64,000 bases of DNA from positions 512,560-576,559 of the forward strand of contig JABSOY010000005.1 of assembly GCA_013215385.1 (NCBI GenBank). Reading direction: 5' to 3'. Shown here one piece after another: positions 37,159 to 46,205 of this stretch. This DNA is from Colwellia sp. (lineage in GTDB: Bacteria; Pseudomonadota; Gammaproteobacteria; Enterobacterales; Alteromonadaceae). The notes beneath the pieces were generated by a model. That model worked only from the letters and a program-made list of their open reading frames with translations. It was not told the DNA's origin and made no database searches. Numbering within the stretch: the stretch's first letter is position 1; the number at the start of each line of letters is the position of its first letter. The position numbers and the translations under genes were made by a program.

Positions 37159-38040
37159 TCACCTGTCTTGCTTATCTTGTTGATTAATGTCGTTAGAGGT
37201 TTGGTCAGCCTCTTGTTTTTTTTGTCTTAATTTTCGTTTGTTAATTTTTATTCGTTGTCGTTTTTCTACCTTTCGCTCAATTTTATGGGCCTTAGCATGC
37301 GTTAATTGGGCATAAGTCATAACAGCAATAATGGAGAATAAACTCGCAAAAGCAATTAAACCAAAGCCGTCAATAAGTGGGCTTCTTCCCGGAATGGTAC
37401 TTGCTAAACCTAAACCTAAAGCGGCCACTAATGGCACAGTTACGGTAGAGGTAGTAACCCCGCCAGAGTCATAGGCTAATGGCACAAGTAACTTGGGGCA
37501 ATAAAAGGTTTGAATAACAACGATCACATAACCGGTAATAATATAATAATGAAGAGGGTGACCCACTACGATACGATAACTGCCGAGTGCAATACCGACT
37601 GATACACCAATAGCTACAGAAATACGTAAGCTATTAGCGTTAATTGCACCACCTGAGACTTCTTCAGCTTTTATTGCTACGGCAATAAGCGATGGCTCAG
37701 CAATGGTGGTGCTAAAACCAATCGCCGCGGCAAAAACATAAACCCATGCATAATCGGACCAATGTACTGTAGTTAAGACCTTGGCACCTTGATGAATAAA
37801 CTCGGGGGCGGTAAGTTGCTCTGCCATCATTTTACCGAGCGGAAATAATGCTTTTTCGAGGCCGAGTAAAAAAAGTGTTAAACCAATTAAGACATAAATG
37901 AAACCAAAGCTTACTTGCTTGATATGGGGAATAGGTTTGCGAATAACTAATAACTGAAATCCTAAAATAATAGATAATATGGGTAATACGTCGACGACTG
38001 TATTTTTTAATGTTTGCAAGAACTCCAATAATAACGCCAT
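37159..38040 (-). CDS. DUF1538 membrane protein, second subunit
   Basis: 293 residues with about seven membrane helices and a very basic cytoplasmic tail (~245-293, Lys/Arg/Gln-rich). The DUF1538 signatures [19 protein letters not shown] and YDSGGVTTSTVTVPLVAALG occur, each resembling the first subunit, so the pair looks like a pseudo-symmetric heterodimer. From memory, a Halomonas DUF1538 pair (UmpAB) was reported as a cation/proton antiporter; function here is inferred. Its ATG shares one base with the previous stop (TAATG). Confidence 0.87.
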   Translation of the reverse strand: MALLLEFLQTLKNTVVDVLPILSIILGFQLLVIRKPIPHIKQVSFGFIYVLIGLTLFLLGLEKALFPLGKMMAEQLTAPEFIHQGAKVLTTVHWSDYAWVYVFAAAIGFSTTIAEPSLIAVAIKAEEVSGGAINANSLRISVAIGVSVGIALGSYRIVVGHPLHYYIITGYVIVVIQTFYCPKLLVPLAYDSGGVTTSTVTVPLVAALGLGLASTIPGRSPLIDGFGLIAFASLFSIIAVMTYAQLTHAKAHKIERKVEKRQRIKINKRKLRQKKQEADQTSNDINQQDKQDR

Positions 38041-38777
38041 TAGTTAATCACCATGCCGTATATCATGACAAAAACCATTGGGGTTAACGAAGCAAAAGCG
38101 ATCAGGCCAAAACCGTCTATCATTGGGTTTCTGCCTTTTATAGCTGACGCTAAACCTACACCAAGTGCAGTGACTAAAGGCACAGTAATCGTAGAGGTGG
38201 TAACGGCACCAGAATCATAAGCAATGCCTATAATCCAGCTAGGAGCTATAATGGTCATGAGTACAACAACCACATAGCCGCCTAAGATTAAATACTGAAT
38301 AGGCCAGCCACGGATTATACGTAATACGCCTATAGAAATGGCAAAACCAACAGCAAAGGCAACGGTATAACGTAAACCATTGGCGTAAGAAAGTTGTGCT
38401 TCAAGGGTATTGCTAATCATGCCTCCAGCAGCGGCAACAGTTGCAGCTTCTTTAGCAACGGCAATAAGTGAAGGTTCGGCAACCGTCGTGCCAAAACCTA
38501 AACAAAAGGCAAAAGTAAGTAACCAATTAATACTGCCTTTTTTAGCAAAGGCTTGGGCCATAGATTCGCCAATGGGGAATAAGCCCATTTCTAAACCATA
38601 AATAAAAAAAGTTAAGCCAAGTACGACTAATGCTAAACCCACTAATATGTCGCCAATATTCGGCATGGCTTGTTGAAGAACGACAAATTGAAAAAAAGCG
38701 ATCACTAAAACAATAGGCAGCAAATCTTTGCAGCTACCTAATAATGCTTTAAAGAAAACAATTAACTGTTGATTCAT
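38040..38777 (-). CDS. DUF1538 membrane protein, first subunit
   Basis: 245 residues, about seven membrane helices. It carries [20 protein letters not shown] and [21 protein letters not shown], the same two signatures as its downstream partner. It opens the operon DUF1538-DUF1538-P-II-CBS. The family is believed to transport Na+/K+/H+; the regulatory neighbours suggest nucleotide-gated ion exchange. It ends at the start codon of the partner. Confidence 0.87.
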   Translation of the reverse strand: MNQQLIVFFKALLGSCKDLLPIVLVIAFFQFVVLQQAMPNIGDILVGLALVVLGLTFFIYGLEMGLFPIGESMAQAFAKKGSINWLLTFAFCLGFGTTVAEPSLIAVAKEAATVAAAGGMISNTLEAQLSYANGLRYTVAFAVGFAISIGVLRIIRGWPIQYLILGGYVVVVLMTIIAPSWIIGIAYDSGAVTTSTITVPLVTALGVGLASAIKGRNPMIDGFGLIAFASLTPMVFVMIYGMVIN

Positions 38778-38822
38778 AAAGACCAGCGTGATGGCGAATT
38801 ATAAATATTATAATATTGACGG

Positions 38823-38858
38823 AAACAATTACTTTGTCTGCAATCAAAGTAATTGTTT
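38823..38858. terminator. Perfect 14-bp hairpin
   Basis: AAACAATTACTTTG (38823-38836) and CAAAGTAATTGTTT (38845-38858) around TCTGCAAT. It lies downstream of the FAD oxidoreductase gene (minus strand) and upstream of the DUF1538 operon. T-rich only on the plus strand side, so termination strength on the minus strand is unclear. Confidence 0.6.
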
Positions 38859-38926
38859 TATTTGAATTTAAGCCTAGCACAACTCTAAAAAAACATAGGG
38901 AACTTTATAAATATAATCATGGGATT

Positions 38927-40210
38927 TTAGTTAAAACGACTTAAACAAAACGGCGTGACATCGATGTCAGTTGGTTGTTTAGTTATTAGCTGGCCAATGA
39001 GTTTTCCTGTAATGGCTCCTTGAGTTAACCCTAAATGTTGATGGCCTAAGGCAAGAAATATATTGCTATGCTTTGGCGCTTGGCCAATAACAGGTAATGA
39101 ATCAGGAAGTGAAGGACGGTGTCCCATCCACTTTTGACCTTCTTTTGCTGTTTGTGCATTTAATTCAGGTAAAATCGTGAGTACCTGCTGGGCATTTTTA
39201 AAGAGCATATCGGCTCGTTTCATATTCGCTTGTTGTTTTAAGCCCGCATATTCAACCGTGCCAGCTAACCGTAAACCATGTGCCATGGGTGTCATAATGA
39301 ATTTTCGTTCTGCAGATGCTACCGGACGTGACAATTTATCTTTATTTTTACTAGGCGGTAAATCTAAGCTATATCCTCGCTCTGCCTCTATGGGTAAAGT
39401 GTAACCTAAGGGTTTTAAAAGTGCTTTTGACCAAGCCCCACTCGCAATGACCACTTGGTCAAATATCAAGGTTTCTTCTTTTGTTGTTAAATTAACCCCA
39501 CTTCGATTGTGGCTAATGTTAAGTACCTCAGCTTGTTTGTACTCACAGCCTTTGCTAAAAGCTAACTTAGCCAGTTGTGTACAAATAGCGGAAGGATCTG
39601 CACTATGCCCGACCTCAGTAAAATAGAGCGATGCTTGAATATTTTTACTCAAATTGGGTTCTAATAATAACGTTTGTTGCCGATCGAGTAATAACACGCT
39701 AATACCGGCATTTTTATACTGTTCAAAATATCGCTTGATGGTTTTATCTGAACTTTTTTCGAAGACTAATAAGCTGCCTTTTAACGTTAATAATGCTTCA
39801 GCTTTTGCTTCTTTTAAAAGTGGCTGGTAATAACTAATGGCATTTTTATTAAGTGTTTTTATTGCTGCACTGTTTTTTGAACGTTTACTGGCCAGCATAT
39901 TCCATATAAATTGACCAAACCAAGGCAATGCCTTAGGCAAATATGAGGCAGACAAAGACACAGGACCTAAGGGATCAAGTAATAGTTTTGGAAACTGCCA
40001 TAACAAGTTTGGCTCCGCCAATGGAAATACTTGCTCGGTGGCGAAATGTCCTGCGTTTGCTTTTGAGCAACCTTCGCCAATGCCTAACTTATCAATAAGT
40101 GTTACTTGAAAGCCAAGTGACTGTAATTCAAGCGCACAATTAATACCTATGATACCAGCACCGATCACGGCAATGTTTTTTTCAGCGTTACCAATATTTA
40201 ATGTTGTCAT
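38927..40210 (-). CDS. FAD-dependent D-amino-acid dehydrogenase, probable D-hydroxyproline dehydrogenase
   Basis: 427 residues, DadA-like. The dinucleotide-binding N-terminus IAVIGAGIIGINCALELQ and the DAO C-terminal GHQHLGLTQGAITGKLIGQL are present. Gene order with two proline-racemase-family genes and a semialdehyde dehydrogenase supports oxidation of cis-4-hydroxy-D-proline to 1-pyrroline-4-hydroxy-2-carboxylate, with electrons to the respiratory chain. It follows the trans-3-hydroxyproline dehydratase gene by 38 bases on the same strand. Other D-amino acids are possible substrates. Confidence 0.84.
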   Translation of the reverse strand: MTTLNIGNAEKNIAVIGAGIIGINCALELQSLGFQVTLIDKLGIGEGCSKANAGHFATEQVFPLAEPNLLWQFPKLLLDPLGPVSLSASYLPKALPWFGQFIWNMLASKRSKNSAAIKTLNKNAISYYQPLLKEAKAEALLTLKGSLLVFEKSSDKTIKRYFEQYKNAGISVLLLDRQQTLLLEPNLSKNIQASLYFTEVGHSADPSAICTQLAKLAFSKGCEYKQAEVLNISHNRSGVNLTTKEETLIFDQVVIASGAWSKALLKPLGYTLPIEAERGYSLDLPPSKNKDKLSRPVASAERKFIMTPMAHGLRLAGTVEYAGLKQQANMKRADMLFKNAQQVLTILPELNAQTAKEGQKWMGHRPSLPDSLPVIGQAPKHSNIFLALGHQHLGLTQGAITGKLIGQLITKQPTDIDVTPFCLSRFN

Positions 40211-40248
40211 GTCTATCTACTTACTTAAGTGATGGTTAGTTATACGGG

Positions 40249-41289
40249 TTAACGCAATAAAAAACCTTGCGGAAAAATGTCATTTTTATCGACTAAAAAC
40301 TGATGGATACCGGTAATAAAAGCTCTACCACTAACACGGGGAATAACAGCCTCTTTGTTAAAGTAGTTAATTGACTCTTCTATGTTCACCGTCATCTCTC
40401 CACCAGTAATACTTTCAATGATGACTTTTTCACCCATGGTTAGACCTTCTTTAGTGGCTAATAAAGCAGCACGTGCACTTACGCCTGTGCCGGTTGGTGA
40501 ACGGTCGAGTTCACCTTCTGCAAAGATGCAGACATGACGAGAATGAGAGGCTGAACGTGCAGTTTTCTTAGAGTGAAAAATAACGCCATATAAAAAACTA
40601 AGGTCATCTTCAAGAGGGTGTTTTATGTCGTAATCAGCCATTACTGCTCTTTTAATGGCTCGTCCTGCTGCTATCAAGACTTGGCTATTTGCTGCGTCGC
40701 AAGTTAAGTTTAAATCATCAGCATCAACAAAAGCATAATAAGCACCACCGAAGGCAATGTCGTAATTAACGCTACCTAACCCGTTAATATCTACTTGTTG
40801 ATTGAGTGTTTCAACAAAAGCAGGAACGTTATCAAAACTTACCGATAGCTGGTTATTCTTTATTTCCGCATAGGCTTTAATGAAACCAGCCGGGGCATCA
40901 ATGCCAATATATTCACCAGTCTCAGGCATGGCGAGAATTTTCGTTTCTATCGCAACTGATACCGCAGCAATAATGCCATGACCACACATGCTGGAATAAC
41001 CTTCGTTGTGCATAAATAAAATGCCAAAGGTCGCTTTTTCTGTGCATGGCTCGGTAATAAGGGCGCCGTACATATCTCCATGGCCACGTGGCTCATACAT
41101 TAAAAATTGACGGTAACTATCTAAGTGCTCCGTTAAAAACTGACGCTTGTCTAAAATGGTGTCACCGATTATTTCCGGATAACCGCCGGTAATAATTCGT
41201 AATGGCTCGCCTTCTGTGTGGGCGTCAATACTGGTAACTGAAAGATATTTTTCTGAATTAAGCGCTAAATTTTCATGGATGAACTGCAT
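40249..41289 (-). CDS. Trans-3-hydroxy-L-proline dehydratase (proline racemase family)
   Basis: 346 residues. The proline-racemase fold with catalytic Cys102 (SSMCGHG) but Thr266 in place of the second cysteine (DRSPTGTG). A Cys/Thr pair is characteristic of trans-3-hydroxyproline dehydratases, which form 1-pyrroline-2-carboxylate, rather than epimerases. A reductase to finish that route to proline is not in the window. It is divergent from the deaminase pseudogene across a palindrome-rich promoter region. Confidence 0.86.
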   Translation of the reverse strand: MQFIHENLALNSEKYLSVTSIDAHTEGEPLRIITGGYPEIIGDTILDKRQFLTEHLDSYRQFLMYEPRGHGDMYGALITEPCTEKATFGILFMHNEGYSSMCGHGIIAAVSVAIETKILAMPETGEYIGIDAPAGFIKAYAEIKNNQLSVSFDNVPAFVETLNQQVDINGLGSVNYDIAFGGAYYAFVDADDLNLTCDAANSQVLIAAGRAIKRAVMADYDIKHPLEDDLSFLYGVIFHSKKTARSASHSRHVCIFAEGELDRSPTGTGVSARAALLATKEGLTMGEKVIIESITGGEMTVNIEESINYFNKEAVIPRVSGRAFITGIHQFLVDKNDIFPQGFLLR

Positions 41290-41317
41290 AGTTTTTTACT
41301 CTTTATAAAATTAAACC

Positions 41318-41345
41318 TTGTACAACGAGAATAATTGTATACAAT
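41318..41345. promoter_or_regulatory. Two palindromes in the divergent hydroxyproline promoter region
   Basis: TTGTACAA (41318-41325) and ATTGTATACAAT (41334-41345), centres 18 bases apart. Both fit the TTGT(n)ACAA style of operators bound by GntR/FCD (FadR-like) regulators, and such a regulator is encoded at the end of this cluster. Candidate operator controlling both divergent units. Confidence 0.5.
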
Positions 41346-41462
41346 ATCCTATATCAAATCCACTGATACTGTTTGTTTTTTTTAAGTCTTCAATAAGCCT
41401 TTGAAAAAAATGAGTATCGTAAGTAAAAAAAAAGTAATTTTTAAAGTAGTGAGTAAATAATA

Positions 41463-42379
41463 ATGAAAGAGATTAACTGGCAAGGCGTATACCCAGCAGT
41501 AACTACCCAATATTTTGATGATATGTCGATTAATTTCGAAGCGACAAAAAAATATGGCTGATAGTTTGATTAATGAAGGTGTACATGGAATTATCGCTTT
41601 GGGTACTGTGGGCGAGAATTGTTCACATACACAAGCTGAAAAACGTGAAATCCTTGAAGCGGTAAAAGAAGTGGTTGCCGGTCGAGTGCCAGTACTTTCT
41701 GGTGTTGCTGAAACAACAACCAAGTTTGCTATTGAATATTGTCAAATGTGTGAAGAAGTTGGCATTGATGGTTTAATGGTTTTACCTGGCATGGTTTATC
41801 GTTCAAGCGAACGTGAAGCAATTAATCATTACCAGTAAATTGCAGGTAACTGTGGTTTACCTCTTATGATTTACAATAACCCGGTGACTTACGGTGTTGA
41901 TGTATCTATTGAAGGCATGGCTATTTTAGCCAACGAACCGACCATCGTTTCAGTAAAAGAAGCGACTGAAGATACCCGTCGAATTTCTAAATTATATGCT
42001 GAATTTGATGATCGATTTATCGTATTGTGGTGTTGATGACATCGCGCTAGAAAGCTTAATGTTAGGTTGTACGGGTTGGATTTCAGGCTTAACTAATGTT
42101 TTCCCACAAGAATCTGTAGCAATTTACAAATTAGCACAGCAAGGCCGTTACCAAGAAGCGCTTGAAATCTGGCGTTGGTTCTTACCTTTATTACGTTTAG
42201 ACACTATTCCAACACTTGTCTAATGTATTAAATATAGTGAACAGTTGGCAGGTCGTGGTAGTGAAGTTGTGCGTGAACCGCGGTTACCTCTTGCCGGCGA
42301 AGAACGTGTAAGAGTTGAAAAATTATATAACGATGCTTTAGCAACACGAATAGATTTGTCAAAATTCAATTTAGATTAA
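41463..42379 (+). pseudogene. Decayed 1-pyrroline-4-hydroxy-2-carboxylate deaminase (DHDPS/NAL family)
   Basis: Translated across frames, the ~305-codon gene gives a full-length aldolase-family protein: MKEINWQGVYPAVTTQ, IALGTVGENCSHT, MIYNNPVTYGVDVS, SVKEATEDTRRIS (Schiff-base lysine), CTGWISGLTNVFPQES. Lesions: net +1 frameshift in the A-run near 41546-41553; TAA at 41836-41838; 2-base loss near 42020-42030; TAA at 42221-42223. It sits exactly where the deaminase of the hydroxyproline pathway is expected, before the epimerase and semialdehyde dehydrogenase. Product assignment follows from family and position. Confidence 0.88.
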
Positions 42380-42405
42380 TATTGTTAAGTTGAATGGTTA
42401 AAAGC

Positions 42406-42448
42406 TAAAGCCTCATCTACAAGCCCTATACTTGTAGGCGGGGCTTTA
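42406..42448 (+). terminator. Two-step hairpin between pseudogene and epimerase gene
   Basis: Outer stem TAAAGCC (42406-42412) / GGCTTTA (42442-42448), inner stem CTACAAG (42417-42423) / CTTGTAG (42431-42437). No T-run follows; it may be an attenuating or processing structure inside the operon. Confidence 0.5.
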
Positions 42449-42490
42449 GTCTTAACAAGACAGGAATAATATGGACAGTAAAGGTAGAAC

Positions 42491-43561
42491 ATGAACAAAG
42501 GCACATTTTTTTGTATAGACGCACATACTTGTGGCAACCCAGTTCGTTTGGTTACCAGTGGTCACCCTAATTTAAAAGGGCAAACCATGAGTGAGAAACG
42601 ACAGGATTTTTTAGAGAATCATGATTGGATCCGTCAAGGATTGATGTTTGAACCACGCGGTCACGATATGATGTCTGGTGCATTTTTATATCCGCCTTGT
42701 AGTGAAAATGCTGATGCGTCCATTTTATTTATTGAAACATCGGGTTGTTTACCCATGTGCGGCCACGGCACAATTGGTACAGTGACCTCTGGCTTAGAAA
42801 GCGGATTGTTAACACCAAAAGTTGCTGGGAAATTAACGCTTGATGTACCCGCTGGGCAAATTGAAGTGGAGTACACCTTACAAAGTGAATCTGATGAAAG
42901 TCAGTTGCATGACAATCCCATAACTAAAGTAGATTCTGTGAAAATTTACAATGTTCCAGCCTATTTATCACACCAAGATATTGAACTTAATATTGAAGGA
43001 TTAGGACGGATAACCGTTGATGTTTCATATGGAGGCAATTATTACGTGATAGTTGAGCCACAAGAAAATTTTCCTGGGATTGATCAATGGACGGCAAATG
43101 AAATACTGCATTGGAGTCCCCTTGTTCGTGCAGCGGCAAGTAAGGTCGTTACCTGTATTCATCCTGAAGACCCTAGTGTAAACGGTGTTTCTCATGTCTT
43201 ATGGACAGGAAAACCTAAACACGAAAATTCAGACGGAGCTAATGCAGTCTTTTACGGTGAAAAAGCGCTCGACAGATCGCCCTGTGGAACAGGCACAAGC
43301 GCGCGTATGGCACAACTTTACGCGAAAGGGCAGTTAAGCTTAGGCGATAGTTTTGTTCATGAAAGTTATATCGGTAGTCAGTTTATTGGAAAAATAGAAC
43401 AAATTGTTGAGCTCAGCTGTGACAGCACCTATCCACAAGGGGTGAAAGGTAAAATATCTGCGATAAAGCCTAGCATTCAAGGTTGGGCAAAAGTATTTGG
43501 TAAAAACTGTATCACGATTGACGATGATGACCCGTATGCTTTTGGTTTTGTTGTTACATAA
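42491..43561 (+). CDS. 4-hydroxyproline 2-epimerase (proline racemase family)
   Basis: 356 residues. Interconverts trans-4-hydroxy-L-proline and cis-4-hydroxy-D-proline. Both catalytic cysteines are present: Cys90 (LPMCGHG) and Cys265 (DRSPCGTG), as in two-base racemases/epimerases. The N-terminus GTFFCIDAHTCGNPVRLV and PRGHDMMSGA are typical of hydroxyproline epimerases. It is followed by the semialdehyde dehydrogenase gene. Proline racemase is less likely given the neighbours. Confidence 0.9.
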   Translation: MNKGTFFCIDAHTCGNPVRLVTSGHPNLKGQTMSEKRQDFLENHDWIRQGLMFEPRGHDMMSGAFLYPPCSENADASILFIETSGCLPMCGHGTIGTVTSGLESGLLTPKVAGKLTLDVPAGQIEVEYTLQSESDESQLHDNPITKVDSVKIYNVPAYLSHQDIELNIEGLGRITVDVSYGGNYYVIVEPQENFPGIDQWTANEILHWSPLVRAAASKVVTCIHPEDPSVNGVSHVLWTGKPKHENSDGANAVFYGEKALDRSPCGTGTSARMAQLYAKGQLSLGDSFVHESYIGSQFIGKIEQIVELSCDSTYPQGVKGKISAIKPSIQGWAKVFGKNCITIDDDDPYAFGFVVT

Positions 43562-43605
43562 TCAAAAAATTATTAGCTAAAAATAACATTGAGTAGGAAT
43601 AGATA

Positions 43606-45138
43606 ATGAATATTACCGGAAAAAATTTAATCGCAGGCGAATGGTCTGGCGATACAACTAATGGTTTTTCTGCAATGAATGCCGTTACTAATCAAGCAAT
43701 GAACGAAAAATTTGCTGACGCTAGCGAACAAGAAATTGACCAAGCTATTGGCAAAGCAAACCAAGCATTTTATTCTTATAGCCAATTAAGTGCAGAAAAA
43801 CGTGCGTTATTTTTACGTACTATCGGTGAGCAAATTCTTGCCCTTGGGGACGATTTAGTTACTATGGCGTGTGCCGAAACTGGCTTGCCTGCGATGCGAA
43901 TTCAAGGTGAACGTGGCCGTACTATCGGTCAACTTGGCTTATTCGCTAACTTATTAGAACAAGGTGAATATCAAGCGGTTGTCGATTTAGCCGATGCGAA
44001 TCGCCAGCCTTTACCTAAGCCAGAAACACGCTTAGGTTATTTGCCACTTGGCGCGGTCGCTGTTTTTGCTGCCAGTAATTTCCCATTAGCATTTTCAACA
44101 GCAGGCGGCGATACGGCTTCGGCACTTGCTGCCGGTTGTCCGGTTGTAATGAAAGCACATGCAGCACATCCTGGAACGGCAGAATTAGTTGCTCAGGCGA
44201 TCAATAAAGCGATTGAAATTTGCAGTATCGATGCCGGTGTTTTCTCGCTGATTCAAGGGAAAAACTACGGTATTTCTAGTCAAATAGTGACACATCCACT
44301 TATTAAAGCGGTTGGTTTTACCGGGTCTGAGCGTGTCGGTATGATTTTACAACGACAAATAAATGAACGTGCAGAGCCAATTCCATTTTACGGTGAACTT
44401 GGCAGTGTTAACCCGCAATTTATTTTAGCGAACAAATTGGCTGATGATGCTCAAGGATTAGCACAAGCATTAGTCGCCTCATTAATGATGGCGCAAGGGC
44501 AGTTTTGTACCAGTCCTGGAATTTGGGCTTACGTTAGTGATGAAAATACACCAGTGTTTGAAAAGTCAGCGGCGCAAGCGATCAGTGAAACGTCAGCAGG
44601 TGTTATGTTAACGCCGAGTATGGCGACTTCATATAATAGCATTGTCGCCCAATGGCAGAATATCTCGGGTGTTGAATGTTTAGCTCAAGGCAAAAAACCA
44701 GAAAAAGGCCAAGAACATTTTTGTTCAGCAGCACTGTTTGCCACCGATTTAGCAACATTTAAAGCTAATGAAGCATTACATGAAGAAGTCTTTGGTTCGA
44801 GTGCACTAATTGTCCGTTGTGACAGTCAAGCGCAGCTGATGGAATTTATTAATTTACTTAATGGCAGCTTAACGGCAAGTATTCATGCCAGTGAGCAGGA
44901 TGTTAATATTGCTAAACAAGTTGCCTTAAGCGCGGCTCATAAAGTGGGTCGTTTAATCTATAATCAAATGCCAACTGGCGTTGAAGTATGTGCCTCTATG
45001 AACCATGGTGGACCGTTTCCAGCTTCTACCCAAATAAGAACTACCTCGGTGGGCAGTGAAGCCATTAAACGTTTTCAGCGACCTATTTGTTATCAAAATA
45101 TGCCTGATGAGCTGTTACCAAGTTTACTGAAAAGTTAA
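43606..45138 (+). CDS. Alpha-ketoglutarate semialdehyde dehydrogenase
   Basis: 510 residues, aldehyde dehydrogenase superfamily. Catalytic Cys in MAQGQFCTSPG and the general-base Glu in YGELGSVNPQF match the NADP-preferring ketoglutarate semialdehyde dehydrogenases. It oxidises 2-oxoglutarate semialdehyde to 2-oxoglutarate, the last step of 4-hydroxyproline degradation (also of some pentose/aldarate routes). AGGAA precedes the start. It is intact although the preceding enzyme's gene is broken. Confidence 0.9.
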   Translation: MNITGKNLIAGEWSGDTTNGFSAMNAVTNQAMNEKFADASEQEIDQAIGKANQAFYSYSQLSAEKRALFLRTIGEQILALGDDLVTMACAETGLPAMRIQGERGRTIGQLGLFANLLEQGEYQAVVDLADANRQPLPKPETRLGYLPLGAVAVFAASNFPLAFSTAGGDTASALAAGCPVVMKAHAAHPGTAELVAQAINKAIEICSIDAGVFSLIQGKNYGISSQIVTHPLIKAVGFTGSERVGMILQRQINERAEPIPFYGELGSVNPQFILANKLADDAQGLAQALVASLMMAQGQFCTSPGIWAYVSDENTPVFEKSAAQAISETSAGVMLTPSMATSYNSIVAQWQNISGVECLAQGKKPEKGQEHFCSAALFATDLATFKANEALHEEVFGSSALIVRCDSQAQLMEFINLLNGSLTASIHASEQDVNIAKQVALSAAHKVGRLIYNQMPTGVEVCASMNHGGPFPASTQIRTTSVGSEAIKRFQRPICYQNMPDELLPSLLKS

Positions 45139-45151
45139 CTTTTCCGCATAT

Positions 45152-45180
45152 AAAGTGGCTAATATCTACTAGCCGCTTTT
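45152..45180 (+). terminator. Terminator after the semialdehyde dehydrogenase gene
   Basis: AAAGTGGCTA (45152-45161) / TAGCCGCTTT (45170-45179) with one G-T pair, followed by a short T-run. The regulator gene therefore probably has its own promoter. Confidence 0.72.
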
Positions 45181-45232
45181 GTTTAGCTGATAAATCCTTA
45201 TAATGACTGTACACTTTCAAGAGAAGTCTTTT

Positions 45233-45901
45233 ATGAGCATAGTTTACAAAACCCGAACGCAGTTAGTTGTTGAAACCCTTAGAGAGAAGATTTTAAGTGG
45301 TGAGATTAAAGCGGGGCAACCTTTACGCCAAGCGGCATTAGCAGAAGAATTAAATGTTAGCCGTATACCCGTACGTGAAGCGTTATTGCAACTTGAAGCG
45401 GAAGGTTTAGTTTCTTTTGAACCTCATAAAGGTGCGACGGCTACCGAGCTTACAGCCAGCCAAGTAGATGAATTATTTGAATTAAGAGCTATGCTCGAAG
45501 CTGATTTATTGGCTTCGTCTATCCCGCATATCAGTGACGAAAAACTGGCCGAAGCCACTGAGCTTTTATCTCGATTAGATAAAGCGCTGGGTAAAGAAAA
45601 TGCGGCGAATACTTGGAGTGAGTTAAATTCTGACTACCATAATTGTTTGTATTCAGGTGCGAATCGACCACAAACTCAAGACTTAGTAAACACGTTAAAT
45701 AAAAATGCCGACCGCTATATTCGTATGCATTTATTATGGGCTGGCGGGATTTCTAAAGCTGAGTCTGAGCACAACGAGCTATTAGCCCTATGTAAAGCGC
45801 GCGATGTCGAGAAGTCAGTTGCCTTACTCAAACAGCATATTCTTGGTTCACGTGACGAGATAAAAGAATTTTTGAGTGAACGTGAGCGAGCTGCAGAATA
45901 A
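45233..45901 (+). CDS. GntR-family (FCD subgroup) transcriptional regulator
   Basis: 222 residues from ATG 45233, which has AAGAGAAG upstream; ATG 45203 is the longer alternative. N-terminal winged helix (TLREKILSGEIKAGQPLRQ, AEELNVSRIPVREALLQLE) and C-terminal all-helical FCD ligand domain (ELFELRAMLEADLL, SDYHNCLY, HNELLALC). It likely senses hydroxyproline or a pathway intermediate and represses the cluster at the palindromes near 41318-41345 (inference from family and position). Confidence 0.86.
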   Translation: MSIVYKTRTQLVVETLREKILSGEIKAGQPLRQAALAEELNVSRIPVREALLQLEAEGLVSFEPHKGATATELTASQVDELFELRAMLEADLLASSIPHISDEKLAEATELLSRLDKALGKENAANTWSELNSDYHNCLYSGANRPQTQDLVNTLNKNADRYIRMHLLWAGGISKAESEHNELLALCKARDVEKSVALLKQHILGSRDEIKEFLSERERAAE

Positions 45902-46205
45902 CAAAAAATAACCCCTTGAGGCGAAATTATGTTTATTTGATATTTTCGCCTTATCGAACAATTGTTACTCCTATAATATTTATTGTACCCCAAGCCTTTT
46001 CGGCTGTTATACCCTCTATGTATACCTAATGTAACCTGTATTAAAACTAAGCATTTATTGACTTTTTCACTGCAAATCATTAGTATTCCCGCGCCGTAAA
46101 TCCCTGAAGCATTCTTTAATGAGCCAATTAACAATTATTGTTAAAATTTCCTATTATTAGAAAACGATCAGGTTATATCTATTTTATTTAATTAATGAGA
46201 GTGCA
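45902..46205. other. Intergenic region with weak hairpin
   Basis: 304 bases between the regulator and transporter genes. AGGCGAAA (45919-45926) pairs with TTTCGCCT (45944-45951), a possible terminator of the regulator gene with no T-run. The rest is AT-rich promoter DNA; no ORF is supported. Confidence 0.5.

Noticed and set aside
40249..41289. Second 4-hydroxyproline epimerase or proline racemase
   Set aside because: The second catalytic cysteine is threonine (T266), which fits a trans-3-hydroxyproline dehydratase.
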